Made by a program: the position numbers and the translations under genes. A stretch of DNA of 13,772 bases from Gemmatimonadota bacterium. Its GTDB lineage: Bacteria > 4572-55 > J002. The notes under the pieces were generated by a model. It saw nothing but the letters and a program-made list of their open reading frames with translations. It had not been told where the DNA came from and did no database searches. This document shows positions 6,537-13,255 of the stretch, one piece after another; position 1 is the first letter of the stretch, and every line of letters begins with the position of its first letter. Location of the stretch: NCBI GenBank assembly GCA_003697105.1, contig RFFQ01000139.1, positions 1 through 13,772 on the forward strand, read 5' to 3'.

Positions 6537-8834
6537 CTATTGAACGGCGATAATTTGTCCCAGCGAGATTCCCCCGTCGTTAGGGGGAATCCGCTGGTGC
6601 CAATAGACCCGAAAATCATGCTGATTTAATTGTTCTATTATCGTTTCGGTGAGATATTTATTCTGGAAGCATCCTCCGCTGATAACCACCTTTTGTAAAC
6701 CGTGCCGCTGGGCTTGATCGACGATTATTTGGGTTAACATTTGATGGAACAGTTGAGCTATTTTTGCCCGGCAGGTGTTGGAGCGGATGTGTTGAATAAG
6801 ATACGTCAGCCATGGTTTTAAGGAAAGCGCATAATTTTTGGTTTGCATAATTTTTTGATTATCTTCAAACCAAACCTCACCCACACCTTCCTCAAAAGCC
6901 AAAAACTCCAACAACATCGCCGCCTGCCCCTCATAATTCATCACTTGACAACAATCCAACAATGATGCCATAGCATCAAATAACCGTCCCACACTAGATG
7001 TCATCGGACAATTCAACCCTTGCTTCAACATGGAGTGAATAATCTTCAATTCCGCCGCAGAAAATGCTTGTACTGAAGGCAGGTCCCTCCCCCACCCCCC
7101 AAAGACCTCATCCCCAAAATAATGATAGAGCAATCCTATTGCCGAGCGGCGCGGCTCCTTCACCGCAGTTTCGCCACCGGGGAGTGGAAAAGGTTCTATA
7201 CATGCCACACGTTCCCAGTCTAAATGCGTCCCTTGCAGAGACTTCCGGGCTGTAATGACGAAAAACTCGCCTCCCCAAATAGTACCATCGGTGCCGTATC
7301 CCGTACCATCCCACGAAACACCCAGCACGGGCGGATCAACCTCATTTTCTGCCATACACGCAAGCACATGCGCTACGTGATGCTGAACCCCCTTTTGCAC
7401 TAAGGGTTGTTTGCGCGCAAACTGGGTCGATAGGTAATCAGGGTGCAAATCGTGGGCAATAACCTCCGGTTGGACATCATACAACCGTTGAAAATCAGAC
7501 ACAACCCTCTGAAACGCACCAAACGCTTCTGCGGTTTCTAAATCGCCAATATGCTGGCTCAAAAAGACCTGATTTCCAACAGAAAGAGCCACCGTATTTT
7601 TTAGGTGTCCCCCCACTGCCAGACTTGGTTTCGATTGGGGATTAAGCATAGAAACCGAGATCGGTAGCGGGGCATATCCTCGGGCACGTCGTAGGATCAT
7701 TTCCCGCCCGCCCATCAGCCGGACGATAGAATCATCCACATGCCGTACAATCGGGCGGTTATGCACCAAGAACAGGTCGGCGATACCTGCCAAACGCTGT
7801 AATGCTTCGCGCTCATCCGTACAGATAGGTTCATCCGAAAGGTTACCGCTCGTAGCCACTACCGGAAATCCCAAATCCGCCAACAATAAATGGTGCAACG
7901 GGGTATAGGGTAGCATTACCCCTAAATAGGGATGCCCGGGCGCCACTTCGGTTGAAATGGAAATGTTACGGTGGCGTAACAAGAGTACAATCGGGGCTTC
8001 CGGGGATTGCAGTAATGCGGCTTCAGCATCCGAAACCACACAATCATACGCGATCATCTCCACCGAGGGATAAAACAGAGCAAACGGCTTTTCATCCCTT
8101 GCTTTAGCCTTGCGCAACCGTTGAACAGCACAGGTATTCCGGGCATCGACAATCAAATGGAAGCCACCTAATCCTTTAACAGCGACAATTTTTCCTTGCC
8201 GGATCGCCTCCTCCGCCAGCCGTAATGCGTCCTTATGGGTTGCCAATACTTCCCCGCCAGCGTTCCATAGTTGCAGATGCGGTCCACAAACGGGGCACGC
8301 ATTGGGTTGTGCATGGAAACGGCGGTCTAGGGGATTTTCGTACTCCGCTTGACACACCTCACACATTGGAAATGCCTTCATGGTTGTGTTTGGACGGTCA
8401 TACGGCAATGCTTCAATGATGCTAAAACGAGGACCACAGTTGGTACAATTGGTAAAGGGATAGCGATACCGCCGGTTTTGCGGATCAAAAATCTCGCGTC
8501 TGCAATCGGCACAAGTAGCCACATCCGGTAAGATCAGGGCATCTTTACGCCCTCGGGTATCGCTTTCACGAATCTTAAATGCCGTATAGCCCAGCGGGTC
8601 AAGAAAGTGCGATTCTAAGCTTTGAATACACGCTAGGGCGGGTTTTTCTGTTTTCAGGCGATTTATGAAATTATGTAAATCTGATTTATGACCTTCAACT
8701 TCAATCAAAACCCCTTGTGGCGAATTATTGACCCAGCCAACCAACCCCATTTCGTGCGCCAACCGGTAGATAAACGGGCGAAACCCCACGCCTTGTACCA
8801 CACCCCGAATGGAAAGCCGTAAACGAGTGTTCAC
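6537..8834 (-). CDS. hypF: Carbamoyltransferase HypF, hydrogenase CN-ligand synthesis
   Basis: HypF uses carbamoyl phosphate and ATP to transfer a carbamoyl group to the C-terminal cysteine of HypE, the source of the cyanide ligands of [NiFe] hydrogenase. The 765-aa product has the whole architecture. An acylphosphatase domain comes first (VQGVGFRPF with R19, GWVNN with N37). Two HypF zinc fingers follow (C108/C111/C130/C133 and C158/C161/C180/C183), then a YrdC-like domain (KGLGGFHL and TSGNLSDEP) and a Kae1-like C-terminal domain (HHVAHVLACMAE, SWDGTGYGTDGTIWGGEF, SGGCFQN, PPNDGGISLGQ). The frame is open up to 8891, but I chose the GTG at 8832-8834. It overlaps the hypB stop by four bases (GTGA), has AAGGGG 8 nt upstream, and puts the acylphosphatase motif at its normal place. 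Translational coupling with hypB is likely. HypE itself is not in the window. Confidence 0.96.
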   Translation of the reverse strand: MNTRLRLSIRGVVQGVGFRPFIYRLAHEMGLVGWVNNSPQGVLIEVEGHKSDLHNFINRLKTEKPALACIQSLESHFLDPLGYTAFKIRESDTRGRKDALILPDVATCADCRREIFDPQNRRYRYPFTNCTNCGPRFSIIEALPYDRPNTTMKAFPMCEVCQAEYENPLDRRFHAQPNACPVCGPHLQLWNAGGEVLATHKDALRLAEEAIRQGKIVAVKGLGGFHLIVDARNTCAVQRLRKAKARDEKPFALFYPSVEMIAYDCVVSDAEAALLQSPEAPIVLLLRHRNISISTEVAPGHPYLGVMLPYTPLHHLLLADLGFPVVATSGNLSDEPICTDEREALQRLAGIADLFLVHNRPIVRHVDDSIVRLMGGREMILRRARGYAPLPISVSMLNPQSKPSLAVGGHLKNTVALSVGNQVFLSQHIGDLETAEAFGAFQRVVSDFQRLYDVQPEVIAHDLHPDYLSTQFARKQPLVQKGVQHHVAHVLACMAENEVDPPVLGVSWDGTGYGTDGTIWGGEFFVITARKSLQGTHLDWERVACIEPFPLPGGETAVKEPRRSAIGLLYHYFGDEVFGGWGRDLPSVQAFSAAELKIIHSMLKQGLNCPMTSSVGRLFDAMASLLDCCQVMNYEGQAAMLLEFLAFEEGVGEVWFEDNQKIMQTKNYALSLKPWLTYLIQHIRSNTCRAKIAQLFHQMLTQIIVDQAQRHGLQKVVISGGCFQNKYLTETIIEQLNQHDFRVYWHQRIPPNDGGISLGQIIAVQ

Positions 8835-9475
8835 ACAACCAGCCCCTTGATCCACGCCAACCACTCCTCTACCCCTTCCCCGGTCCGGCAAGACATGCGA
8901 ATAATACGCATGTCCGGGTTCAGTGCTTTGATATCTGCAGTGAACTGAGCTTCATCAAAATCAATATAAGGTAGCAAGTCAATCTTGTTCAAGATGGTCA
9001 AATCGGCTGTACGGAACAATTTGGGATATTTGATCGGCTTGTCATGACCTTCCGGCACGCTTACGACGGCAATACGTTTGGTTTCGCCAAGGTCGAAACC
9101 AACTGGACAGACTAAATTACCGACATTCTCGATGATGATAATCTGTAAATTATGTAAATTAAAATTATCCAAAGTGCGCCACACCAAATTTGCCTCTAAG
9201 TGACATCCCCCCGCCGTGTTGATCTGGGTCACCGGCACGCCAAATTTCGCCACCCGCTCTGCATCCCGCGTGGTATCGGGATCACCTTCGATCACCCCAA
9301 AACGGAACTCCGCCTTAAGATGGCTTAAAGTGGTTTCAATTAAACTGGTCTTCCCTGAACCGGGCGCACTGATCAAATTCAGCCCAACAATGCCGTACTC
9401 TTCAAATTTCGCCCGAACCATCGCCGCCAGATCATCATTTGCTTTTAAGACCTTATGAACAACCTGAACTTCCAT
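8831..9475 (-). CDS. hypB: Hydrogenase nickel-incorporation GTPase HypB
   Basis: HypB is a dimeric GTPase that, with HypA, inserts nickel into the hydrogenase large subunit. The 214-aa product shows the P-loop APGSGKTS (37-44), EGDPDTTRDAERV (63-75), GGCHLEA with C91 and H92, NLVCPVGFDLGE with C123, and the guanine-specificity motif NKID (163-166). C91, H92 and C123 keep the spacing of the metal site at the GTPase dimer interface known from E. coli. The N-terminal CxxCGC high-affinity nickel motif and the His-rich nickel-storage stretch found in some relatives are both missing, so this is the short form. AAGGAG lies upstream of the ATG. The gene follows hypA after 117 nt and overlaps hypF by 4 nt. 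Confidence 0.96.
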   Translation of the reverse strand: MEVQVVHKVLKANDDLAAMVRAKFEEYGIVGLNLISAPGSGKTSLIETTLSHLKAEFRFGVIEGDPDTTRDAERVAKFGVPVTQINTAGGCHLEANLVWRTLDNFNLHNLQIIIIENVGNLVCPVGFDLGETKRIAVVSVPEGHDKPIKYPKLFRTADLTILNKIDLLPYIDFDEAQFTADIKALNPDMRIIRMSCRTGEGVEEWLAWIKGLVV

Positions 9476-9592
9476 TGCGATACTCCTTGTATATGATACG
9501 TTTGAATTAGTTAAAAATGGCTGGAATATCTTTGATGCGTTTAGTAAAAATTAGGACTCCTGTACGACCCGACCCTGAAGGTCTTTTTGCCA

Positions 9593-9952
9593 TCAAAGCT
9601 CTCCGGCAGGATCAACAAATGTAATCGATTCCAAAATAAATTCGTCTCCTTGTTTGATCTCTCCCCCACTCGATTCACACTGGGGACAGACCCAAAAAAC
9701 ATCGTGCGGTTCAAACTCGGTATGGCACTGCTGGCATTTGATCTTCACCGGTACAACGTCCCATACCAAGTCAGCCGTTTCGGCAATCGTCCCTTTTGCC
9801 ATGACCTCAAACGCGAATTCCAAAATATCGGGCACGATATGTTGCAATTCACCAATTTGCAATTTGATTCTTTCCACTTTGGGATGACCATGCTCGGCGG
9901 CAATCTCTATCGTTTTATCCATCAAGGCTTGCATCAGGCTATATTCGTGCAT
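9593..9952 (-). CDS. hypA: Hydrogenase nickel/zinc metallochaperone HypA
   Basis: The 119-aa product begins MHEYSLMQAL; the N-terminal Met-His-Glu is the nickel site of HypA. Zinc is held by C73-x2-C76 and C89-x2-C92, both intact. LQIGELQHIVPDILEFAFEV is the family's conserved middle segment. The frame is open to a GTG at 9985, adding MFLLLLPETSI, but the nickel site requires the start at 9950-9952. The ribosome site before this ATG is weak (AGAGACC), unlike those of hypB, nifJ and the 71-aa gene. It works with HypB to deliver nickel. Confidence 0.95.
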   Translation of the reverse strand: MHEYSLMQALMDKTIEIAAEHGHPKVERIKLQIGELQHIVPDILEFAFEVMAKGTIAETADLVWDVVPVKIKCQQCHTEFEPHDVFWVCPQCESSGGEIKQGDEFILESITFVDPAGEL

Positions 9953-10003
9953 AATTGAGGTCTCTGGAAGTAGAAGTAAGAACACCTATTGAACTGAGGA
10001 CTT

Positions 10004-10032
10004 AATATAGCATAAAACGAGGTGAAAGTCCA
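10004..10032 (-). promoter_or_regulatory. Possible internal promoter before hypA
   Basis: The minus strand has TGGACT (10032-10027), a 17-bp spacer, then an extended -10 reading TGC-TATATT (-10 at 10009-10004). Together these match 4 of 6 and 5 of 6 consensus bases plus the extended TG. The site partly overlaps the stop region of the protease gene, and transcription would start near 9997, about 45 nt before hypA. This would allow hypA-hypC to be expressed apart from the regulator and protease genes. Similar matches can arise by chance. Confidence 0.4.
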
Positions 10033-10037
10033 CTATT

Positions 10038-10511
10038 TTATACGGGTGGCACGGATGAAGACTGGTGCGGATCAACCAACCAGTGGACATGGCTGTAAAG
10101 CTTAGGCAGCGCGGCTTGAACCGGTTCGGATAACGTTTCGCCAAACTCCAGCGATCCAGCACCAATGGAGAGCATATGGGCTAACGGCGCCCGTCCATAG
10201 ACCGTTTTCGTGAGTGCCAACAATCCTGTGGGGCTAAAATGATGTGTCAAAGGACGACTTTCCAACGTATCTGGGTCAACCGGTGTCGCTAAAAACTCAC
10301 CCGGCGCCAAATCAATTGAAACATCAATAAAGATCACCACATCGACTTGTGCTAAGTCATCTGCCAATTCCGGTGTCAGTTGGTGAGCGGTTCGGATGGT
10401 AATATTCGTGTTTAAAGCAAAGGTTTGGGCTAAGTGTTCAGCGACCACCCAACCCAAACCGTCATCGGCACGCATCGGATTACCGTACCCGATAATGAGT
10501 ATTTGTGACAT
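10038..10511 (-). CDS. Hydrogenase maturation protease (HyaD/HycI type)
   Basis: This endopeptidase removes the C-terminal tail of the [NiFe]-hydrogenase large subunit after nickel insertion. The 157-aa product starts with ILIIGYGNPMRADDGLG (5-20), the family signature. D17, D63 in FIDVS and H90 or H91 in LTHHFSP match the three nickel ligands of HybD (Glu, Asp, His), with Asp in place of the first Glu. GRAPLAHMLSIGAGSLEFGE (107-125) matches the conserved second half. The C-terminal SSSVPPV tail is short and probably disordered. The ribosome site is weak (GGGTGG). The gene lies 51 nt after the Rrf2 regulator. Its presence implies a hydrogenase with a cleavable large-subunit tail elsewhere in the genome. 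Which group (hox/hya/hyc) cannot be told. Confidence 0.92.
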   Translation of the reverse strand: MSQILIIGYGNPMRADDGLGWVVAEHLAQTFALNTNITIRTAHQLTPELADDLAQVDVVIFIDVSIDLAPGEFLATPVDPDTLESRPLTHHFSPTGLLALTKTVYGRAPLAHMLSIGAGSLEFGETLSEPVQAALPKLYSHVHWLVDPHQSSSVPPV

Positions 10512-10543
10512 TATTGAGTATCCACCCCCAGAGATGTTTGGAA

Positions 10544-10559
10544 AATATCGTGCTTTAAG
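10544..10559 (-). repeat. Solitary inverted iteron-like site
   Basis: Read on the minus strand this is CTTAAAGCACGATATT, which matches TTAAAGCACGGTATT of the rep iteron at 13219-13233 with one change, and the iteron at 13366-13380 with one change. All the iterons around rep have the opposite orientation. It lies in the 51-bp gap between the Rrf2 gene and the protease gene, about 600 bp from the nearest array. Confidence 0.55.
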
Positions 10560-10562
10560 CCC

Positions 10563-11042
10563 CTACCCACGGCGAATTTCCGCTCCGGTGGTAGATAGAT
10601 CGAAGGGCAACCGGTCCAACTGATGCCCTTGTACTCTCGCGGAGGCAAAGTCTGCAATGGAGACTTCGGTCAAATAATGGCGCATACTTTTCCGTAAATT
10701 ATGGCAAACCAAATCTAAGGTACAGGAGTGCCCTTCTTCACAGCGTTTCAAACCCAGCACACAACTCTCTAACCGGTTATCCAAATCTTCAAAAACATTA
10801 ATGATCTGGTACAATGTAATAGTAGCGGGGTCTTTCACTAAAGAAAATCCCCCATTGGGACCTTTAATCGAAGTCAGTATTTTTGCTTGAACCAGTTGTT
10901 GTAACAATTTGGATAAAAAATGTTTTGGGATATTCTCCTCCCGTGCAATGATCTCCCCCGCTACCGGGACATTATCTTTTAAGCTAGCAATATACGCCAC
11001 TGCCCGCAGTCCATATTGCGCTGGTTTGGAAAACAAAACCAT
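10563..11042 (-). CDS. Rrf2-family transcriptional regulator with four cysteines
   Basis: The 159-aa product has the Rrf2 winged-helix pattern: YGLRAVAYIASL (10-21), helix-turn-helix ENIPKHFLSKLLQQLVQAKIL (36-56), and the wing KGPNGGFSL (60-68). C94, C101 and C107 sit where IscR-like members bind an Fe-S cluster (spacing 6 and 5, against 5 and 5 in IscR), and C113 is extra. The family includes IscR, NsrR, RsrR and CymR, which sense Fe-S status, nitric oxide, redox or cysteine. The cysteines favour an Fe-S sensor here, but the ligand is unproven. After residue 130 it has an unremarkable tail. GAGGAT precedes the ATG. It is the first gene of the hydrogenase maturation operon, so it probably controls that operon and itself (inference). 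Confidence 0.92.
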   Translation of the reverse strand: MVLFSKPAQYGLRAVAYIASLKDNVPVAGEIIAREENIPKHFLSKLLQQLVQAKILTSIKGPNGGFSLVKDPATITLYQIINVFEDLDNRLESCVLGLKRCEEGHSCTLDLVCHNLRKSMRHYLTEVSIADFASARVQGHQLDRLPFDLSTTGAEIRRG

Positions 11043-11105
11043 GGATATCCTCGCTGAAATAAAGATAAAAGATTAGAGGACTATTCAATCCCTTTATGTG
11101 CGGAA

Positions 11106-11134
11106 TCTATAATATCTCCGGCAAATGAAGTCAA
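11106..11134 (-). promoter_or_regulatory. Sigma70-type promoter of the Rrf2-hyp operon
   Basis: The minus strand reads TTGACT (11134-11129), a 17-bp spacer, then TATAGA (11111-11106). The match is 5 of 6 for the -35 and 4 of 6 for the -10, with ideal spacing. Transcription would start near 11099, leaving a leader of about 57 nt before the Rrf2 start. The nearest iteron core (11167) is only about 30 bp upstream of the -35. No clear Rrf2-type palindrome can be pointed out by eye. Confidence 0.7.
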
Positions 11135-11162
11135 GCAATATTTTCTAAGCTCATCGGGGGTT

Positions 11163-11358
11163 ACAACACGATATTCATATATAGTGAGGGGCTGAAGTGT
11201 GTATTTAGAGAAAAAGCGAATTATGGACATCACCAACCACAATATAGGCACGATATAGGGGGTATCAGAACACGATATTGGGTGAGAATAAATCTTTACA
11301 TACAGATAAAGCGAAATACACACGTTCAGAATATTGCCAGAGCTTAAAACACGATATC
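11163..11358 (+). repeat. Left iteron group, four copies of ACACGATAT-type repeat
   Basis: Copies read on the plus strand are AACACGATATT (11165-11175), GCACGATATAG (11248-11258), AACACGATATT (11269-11279) and AAAACACGATATC (11346-11358). All have the same orientation. The second and third cores (CACG at 11249 and 11271) are 22 bp apart; the others are spaced irregularly. A degenerate copy (CCACAATATAG, 11236-11246) lies beside the second. They share their core with the larger group beyond the other end of rep. Confidence 0.8.
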
Positions 11359-11417
11359 AGCACATCTATAAAGATGGAAGTGTGTAGTTGGTGATAACCC
11401 CATTGGGAAGAAACACA

Positions 11418-12800
11418 TTAAGTAGAAGACGCGCTCAGAAATTGGCGGATGTTATCTTCTACAGCGGCTTTAACAGCAAGGCTGGTTAATCCATGCTTCT
11501 GATACTGGGTTGCTAAAAAATCATCCAGTTGTGCCACCGCTTCTTTTAGTATCTCTTCCTGTTTGTCTGCCGGAAGCGCCCGGAACCGATCCAATAAGGG
11601 GTCAGGGGGCGAAGGCAAGCATCCGGTTGCGGTATCTGGAGTCGTCGGGGAAGGTGGGGGGGTTGGTTCAGCATAATCTGAAGGGGGTTTATAATCATCT
11701 TCAATACTCTTGCGCAAATACCCTTGCGGATTCTGCGAAATATGGCGGTGATGTACCTGCACCATCCAGTCATAAACAGCGATCTTCTCCTTAATCCGGT
11801 CTGGAGAGTACGTTTTGACCAATCCAGCCGCTGCTTTAGGAGTAATCTTGCGTTGGATCAATGCTTCAATTAACGTGGTTTCCGTTTCGGAAAATTCTTC
11901 CGCTTCATCGTTATCCACCACCTGACTTTTCACCTCAATAGCGTTCCGGGCAGGAGCAAATCGATAAATAATTTTGAGGTCTCCATTTTCCGTCCGGTAA
12001 CAGACATCGGAAAGAAAATCAAAATCATCTCGTAATTGATCATGGGCACGCTTTAGGGTCCGTTTCAGGTGGGAAGGCCGCTTATCTCGGATCGGCAACA
12101 GATCCGCGAGTTCCTGCAGAGACATCTTAAATTCGGGGTAGTGATTATAGCGCATCTTGGACAAAAAGCGATACAGGCGTTTGGTGAGAGGTGTACGCAT
12201 CGCCAAATATTTATCAATATCAACACTGCGGATAAAGCCATTGCGTACGCTTTCTACAAGCGCAGGGGAAACCACAATATAGCTAAGGGGCAGGGTACCA
12301 TCATTCTTCTTTTTCTTACCGGCTTTTTCCTCGTAAAGATGGTATTCGGCAAACAGATTAACATTACGGGTAACGTATTTTTTCGCTTTATTATCCCAAA
12401 AGGCGCGTTTAGCTTTAATTGATACGGTTTTTAAACGGTCCAGGGATCGTTCCAAGCGGTCATATTCCCGTTTGGAGGTATTCCACCGGAGTAGTTTTAA
12501 CAGTTGGTAACGGGTAAAGTAAATCCGGTCACCCTCAAAATTTTGGTCTTTCCAGAGTTTCATTAAGGCAAGATAAACGTCATAATCAATGGCAATGGGC
12601 AAGCCGTACTCTTCAGCTCCCGTGACAATCCATTCTTGCTTGACCAGTTTACCAGAATTGCGATCTTTGATATAACGACTAAATTTGATAGTTGCCTGAT
12701 CACCCGTTTGGCGTTGGGTAAGAAGGGCAAAGGGGAACTCTGCCAAATTCATTTCATCTTTTGTTAAAACCAGTAGTTCTTCTCGTTTAGGAGTGGTCAT
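11418..12800 (-). CDS. repA: Plasmid replication initiator, RPA family
   Basis: The 460-aa product carries features of the replication initiator protein A (RPA) family of plasmid proteins: MNLAEFPFALLTQR (17-30), EEYGLPIAIDYDVYLALMKLW (63-83), FTRYQLLKLLRWNTSKREYDRLERSLDRL (95-123) and LTKRLYRFLSKMRY (205-218). Such proteins bind iterons and start replication, and they have winged-helix DNA-binding domains. After about residue 300 it continues with an acidic stretch, a helical segment, a proline-rich linker (about 370-403) and a helical C-terminal part (404-460), which may be a separate interaction module. The start ATG follows GCGAGGT and a good promoter. Iterons lie on both sides. Residues are intact, so the gene appears functional. 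Confidence 0.88.
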   Translation of the reverse strand: MTTPKREELLVLTKDEMNLAEFPFALLTQRQTGDQATIKFSRYIKDRNSGKLVKQEWIVTGAEEYGLPIAIDYDVYLALMKLWKDQNFEGDRIYFTRYQLLKLLRWNTSKREYDRLERSLDRLKTVSIKAKRAFWDNKAKKYVTRNVNLFAEYHLYEEKAGKKKKNDGTLPLSYIVVSPALVESVRNGFIRSVDIDKYLAMRTPLTKRLYRFLSKMRYNHYPEFKMSLQELADLLPIRDKRPSHLKRTLKRAHDQLRDDFDFLSDVCYRTENGDLKIIYRFAPARNAIEVKSQVVDNDEAEEFSETETTLIEALIQRKITPKAAAGLVKTYSPDRIKEKIAVYDWMVQVHHRHISQNPQGYLRKSIEDDYKPPSDYAEPTPPPSPTTPDTATGCLPSPPDPLLDRFRALPADKQEEILKEAVAQLDDFLATQYQKHGLTSLAVKAAVEDNIRQFLSASST

Positions 12801-12850
12801 GCCTACCTCGCTTTGGAATGCCGAATATTATCACCTGCTGTATGTAGCCG

Positions 12851-12879
12851 ATCATATCAAAAAAGCAGTAGGGGTGCAA
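12851..12879 (-). promoter_or_regulatory. Sigma70-type promoter of the replication initiator gene
   Basis: The minus strand has TTGCAC (12879-12874), exactly 17 bp, then TATGAT (12856-12851), matching 4 of 6 and 5 of 6 consensus bases. Transcription would start near 12844, giving a leader of about 44 nt. The iterons lie about 200 bp upstream, so they do not overlap this promoter; direct repression by iteron-bound initiator would need looping or a separate operator. Confidence 0.72.
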
Positions 12880-13099
12880 GTACATTTTACAGGTGCGGTT
12901 GATTTCAAAACAATATCAGTATAATTTAAGTTTACATAATTGAAAATCATTTAAATTCTAAAATAAAATGACACCAACACCAGATTGTTTTAAGTTGTAA
13001 AAGTTGTTTTGTTGTATATTGTTGCCAAATTGTAACTTACTGATAAAAATGGAGTTGGTTGCTCAAAAAGGTTCTTCAAACACGATATCAACGGGGTTC

Positions 13100-13157
13100 A
13101 AAACACGAGATTTCGGGGGTTAAAACACGGTATTATGGGGTTCAAAACACGAGATTT
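13100..13157 (+). repeat. 58-bp direct repeat, copy 1
   Basis: This block contains three iterons (GAGAT, GGTAT and GAGAT types). It recurs at 13198-13255, 98 bp further on, with a single base change (AAAACACGG here, AAAGCACGG there). The near identity indicates a recent internal duplication of the iteron array. Confidence 0.9.
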
Positions 13158-13197
13158 CGGGGTTTTGAACACGATATTAGCCTTTATTGAGGGTCTT

Positions 13198-13255
13198 AAA
13201 ACACGAGATTTCGGGGGTTAAAGCACGGTATTATGGGGTTCAAAACACGAGATTT
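13198..13255 (+). repeat. 58-bp direct repeat, copy 2
   Basis: Second copy of the block at 13100-13157, with one substitution in the middle iteron. The 40 bp between the copies contain one CACGATAT-type iteron and a spacer that makes the single 32-bp step in the array. Confidence 0.9.

Larger units (their letters stand above)
11043..11417. other. Intergenic region between rep and the Rrf2 gene: promoter plus iterons
   Basis: These 375 bp hold the promoter of the Rrf2-hyp operon (11106-11134) and the left iteron group (11163-11358). A short open frame (11081-11323, minus) crosses both and is not treated as a gene. I see no clear terminator for rep here; a weak CATC/GATG hairpin near 11361-11375 has no T-run. 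Confidence 0.7.

Noticed and set aside
8835-8891. Longer HypF start adding 19 residues (MPDRGRGRG...)
   Set aside because: The extension lies inside hypB, is low-complexity, and pushes the acylphosphatase motif away from its normal N-terminal place. The GTG at 8834 has a ribosome site and a 4-nt overlap with the hypB stop.
9558-9588. Possible terminator (GACC...GGTC followed by CTTTTT) between hypA and hypB, plus strand
   Set aside because: The stem is only 4 bp and points along the plus strand, where no gene ends.
9832-9840. GCACGATAT, an iteron-like core inside hypA
   Set aside because: It encodes part of the conserved HypA segment QHIVPDI, lacks the TTAAA flank and GGGG tail of the iterons, and is probably a chance match.
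9953-9985. Longer HypA start at a GTG (MFLLLLPETSI extension)
   Set aside because: The HypA nickel site needs Met-His-Glu at the N-terminus, so the extended form would not fit the family.
11081-11323. 80-aa minus-strand open frame between rep and the Rrf2 gene
   Set aside because: It covers the Rrf2-hyp promoter and three iterons. I saw no ribosome site that would support it, and its translation has no family resemblance. The DNA is better explained as regulatory.
11910-11918. TTATCCACC as a DnaA box
   Set aside because: It is a near match inside the rep coding sequence with no second box nearby, so it gives no support for a DnaA-binding origin there.
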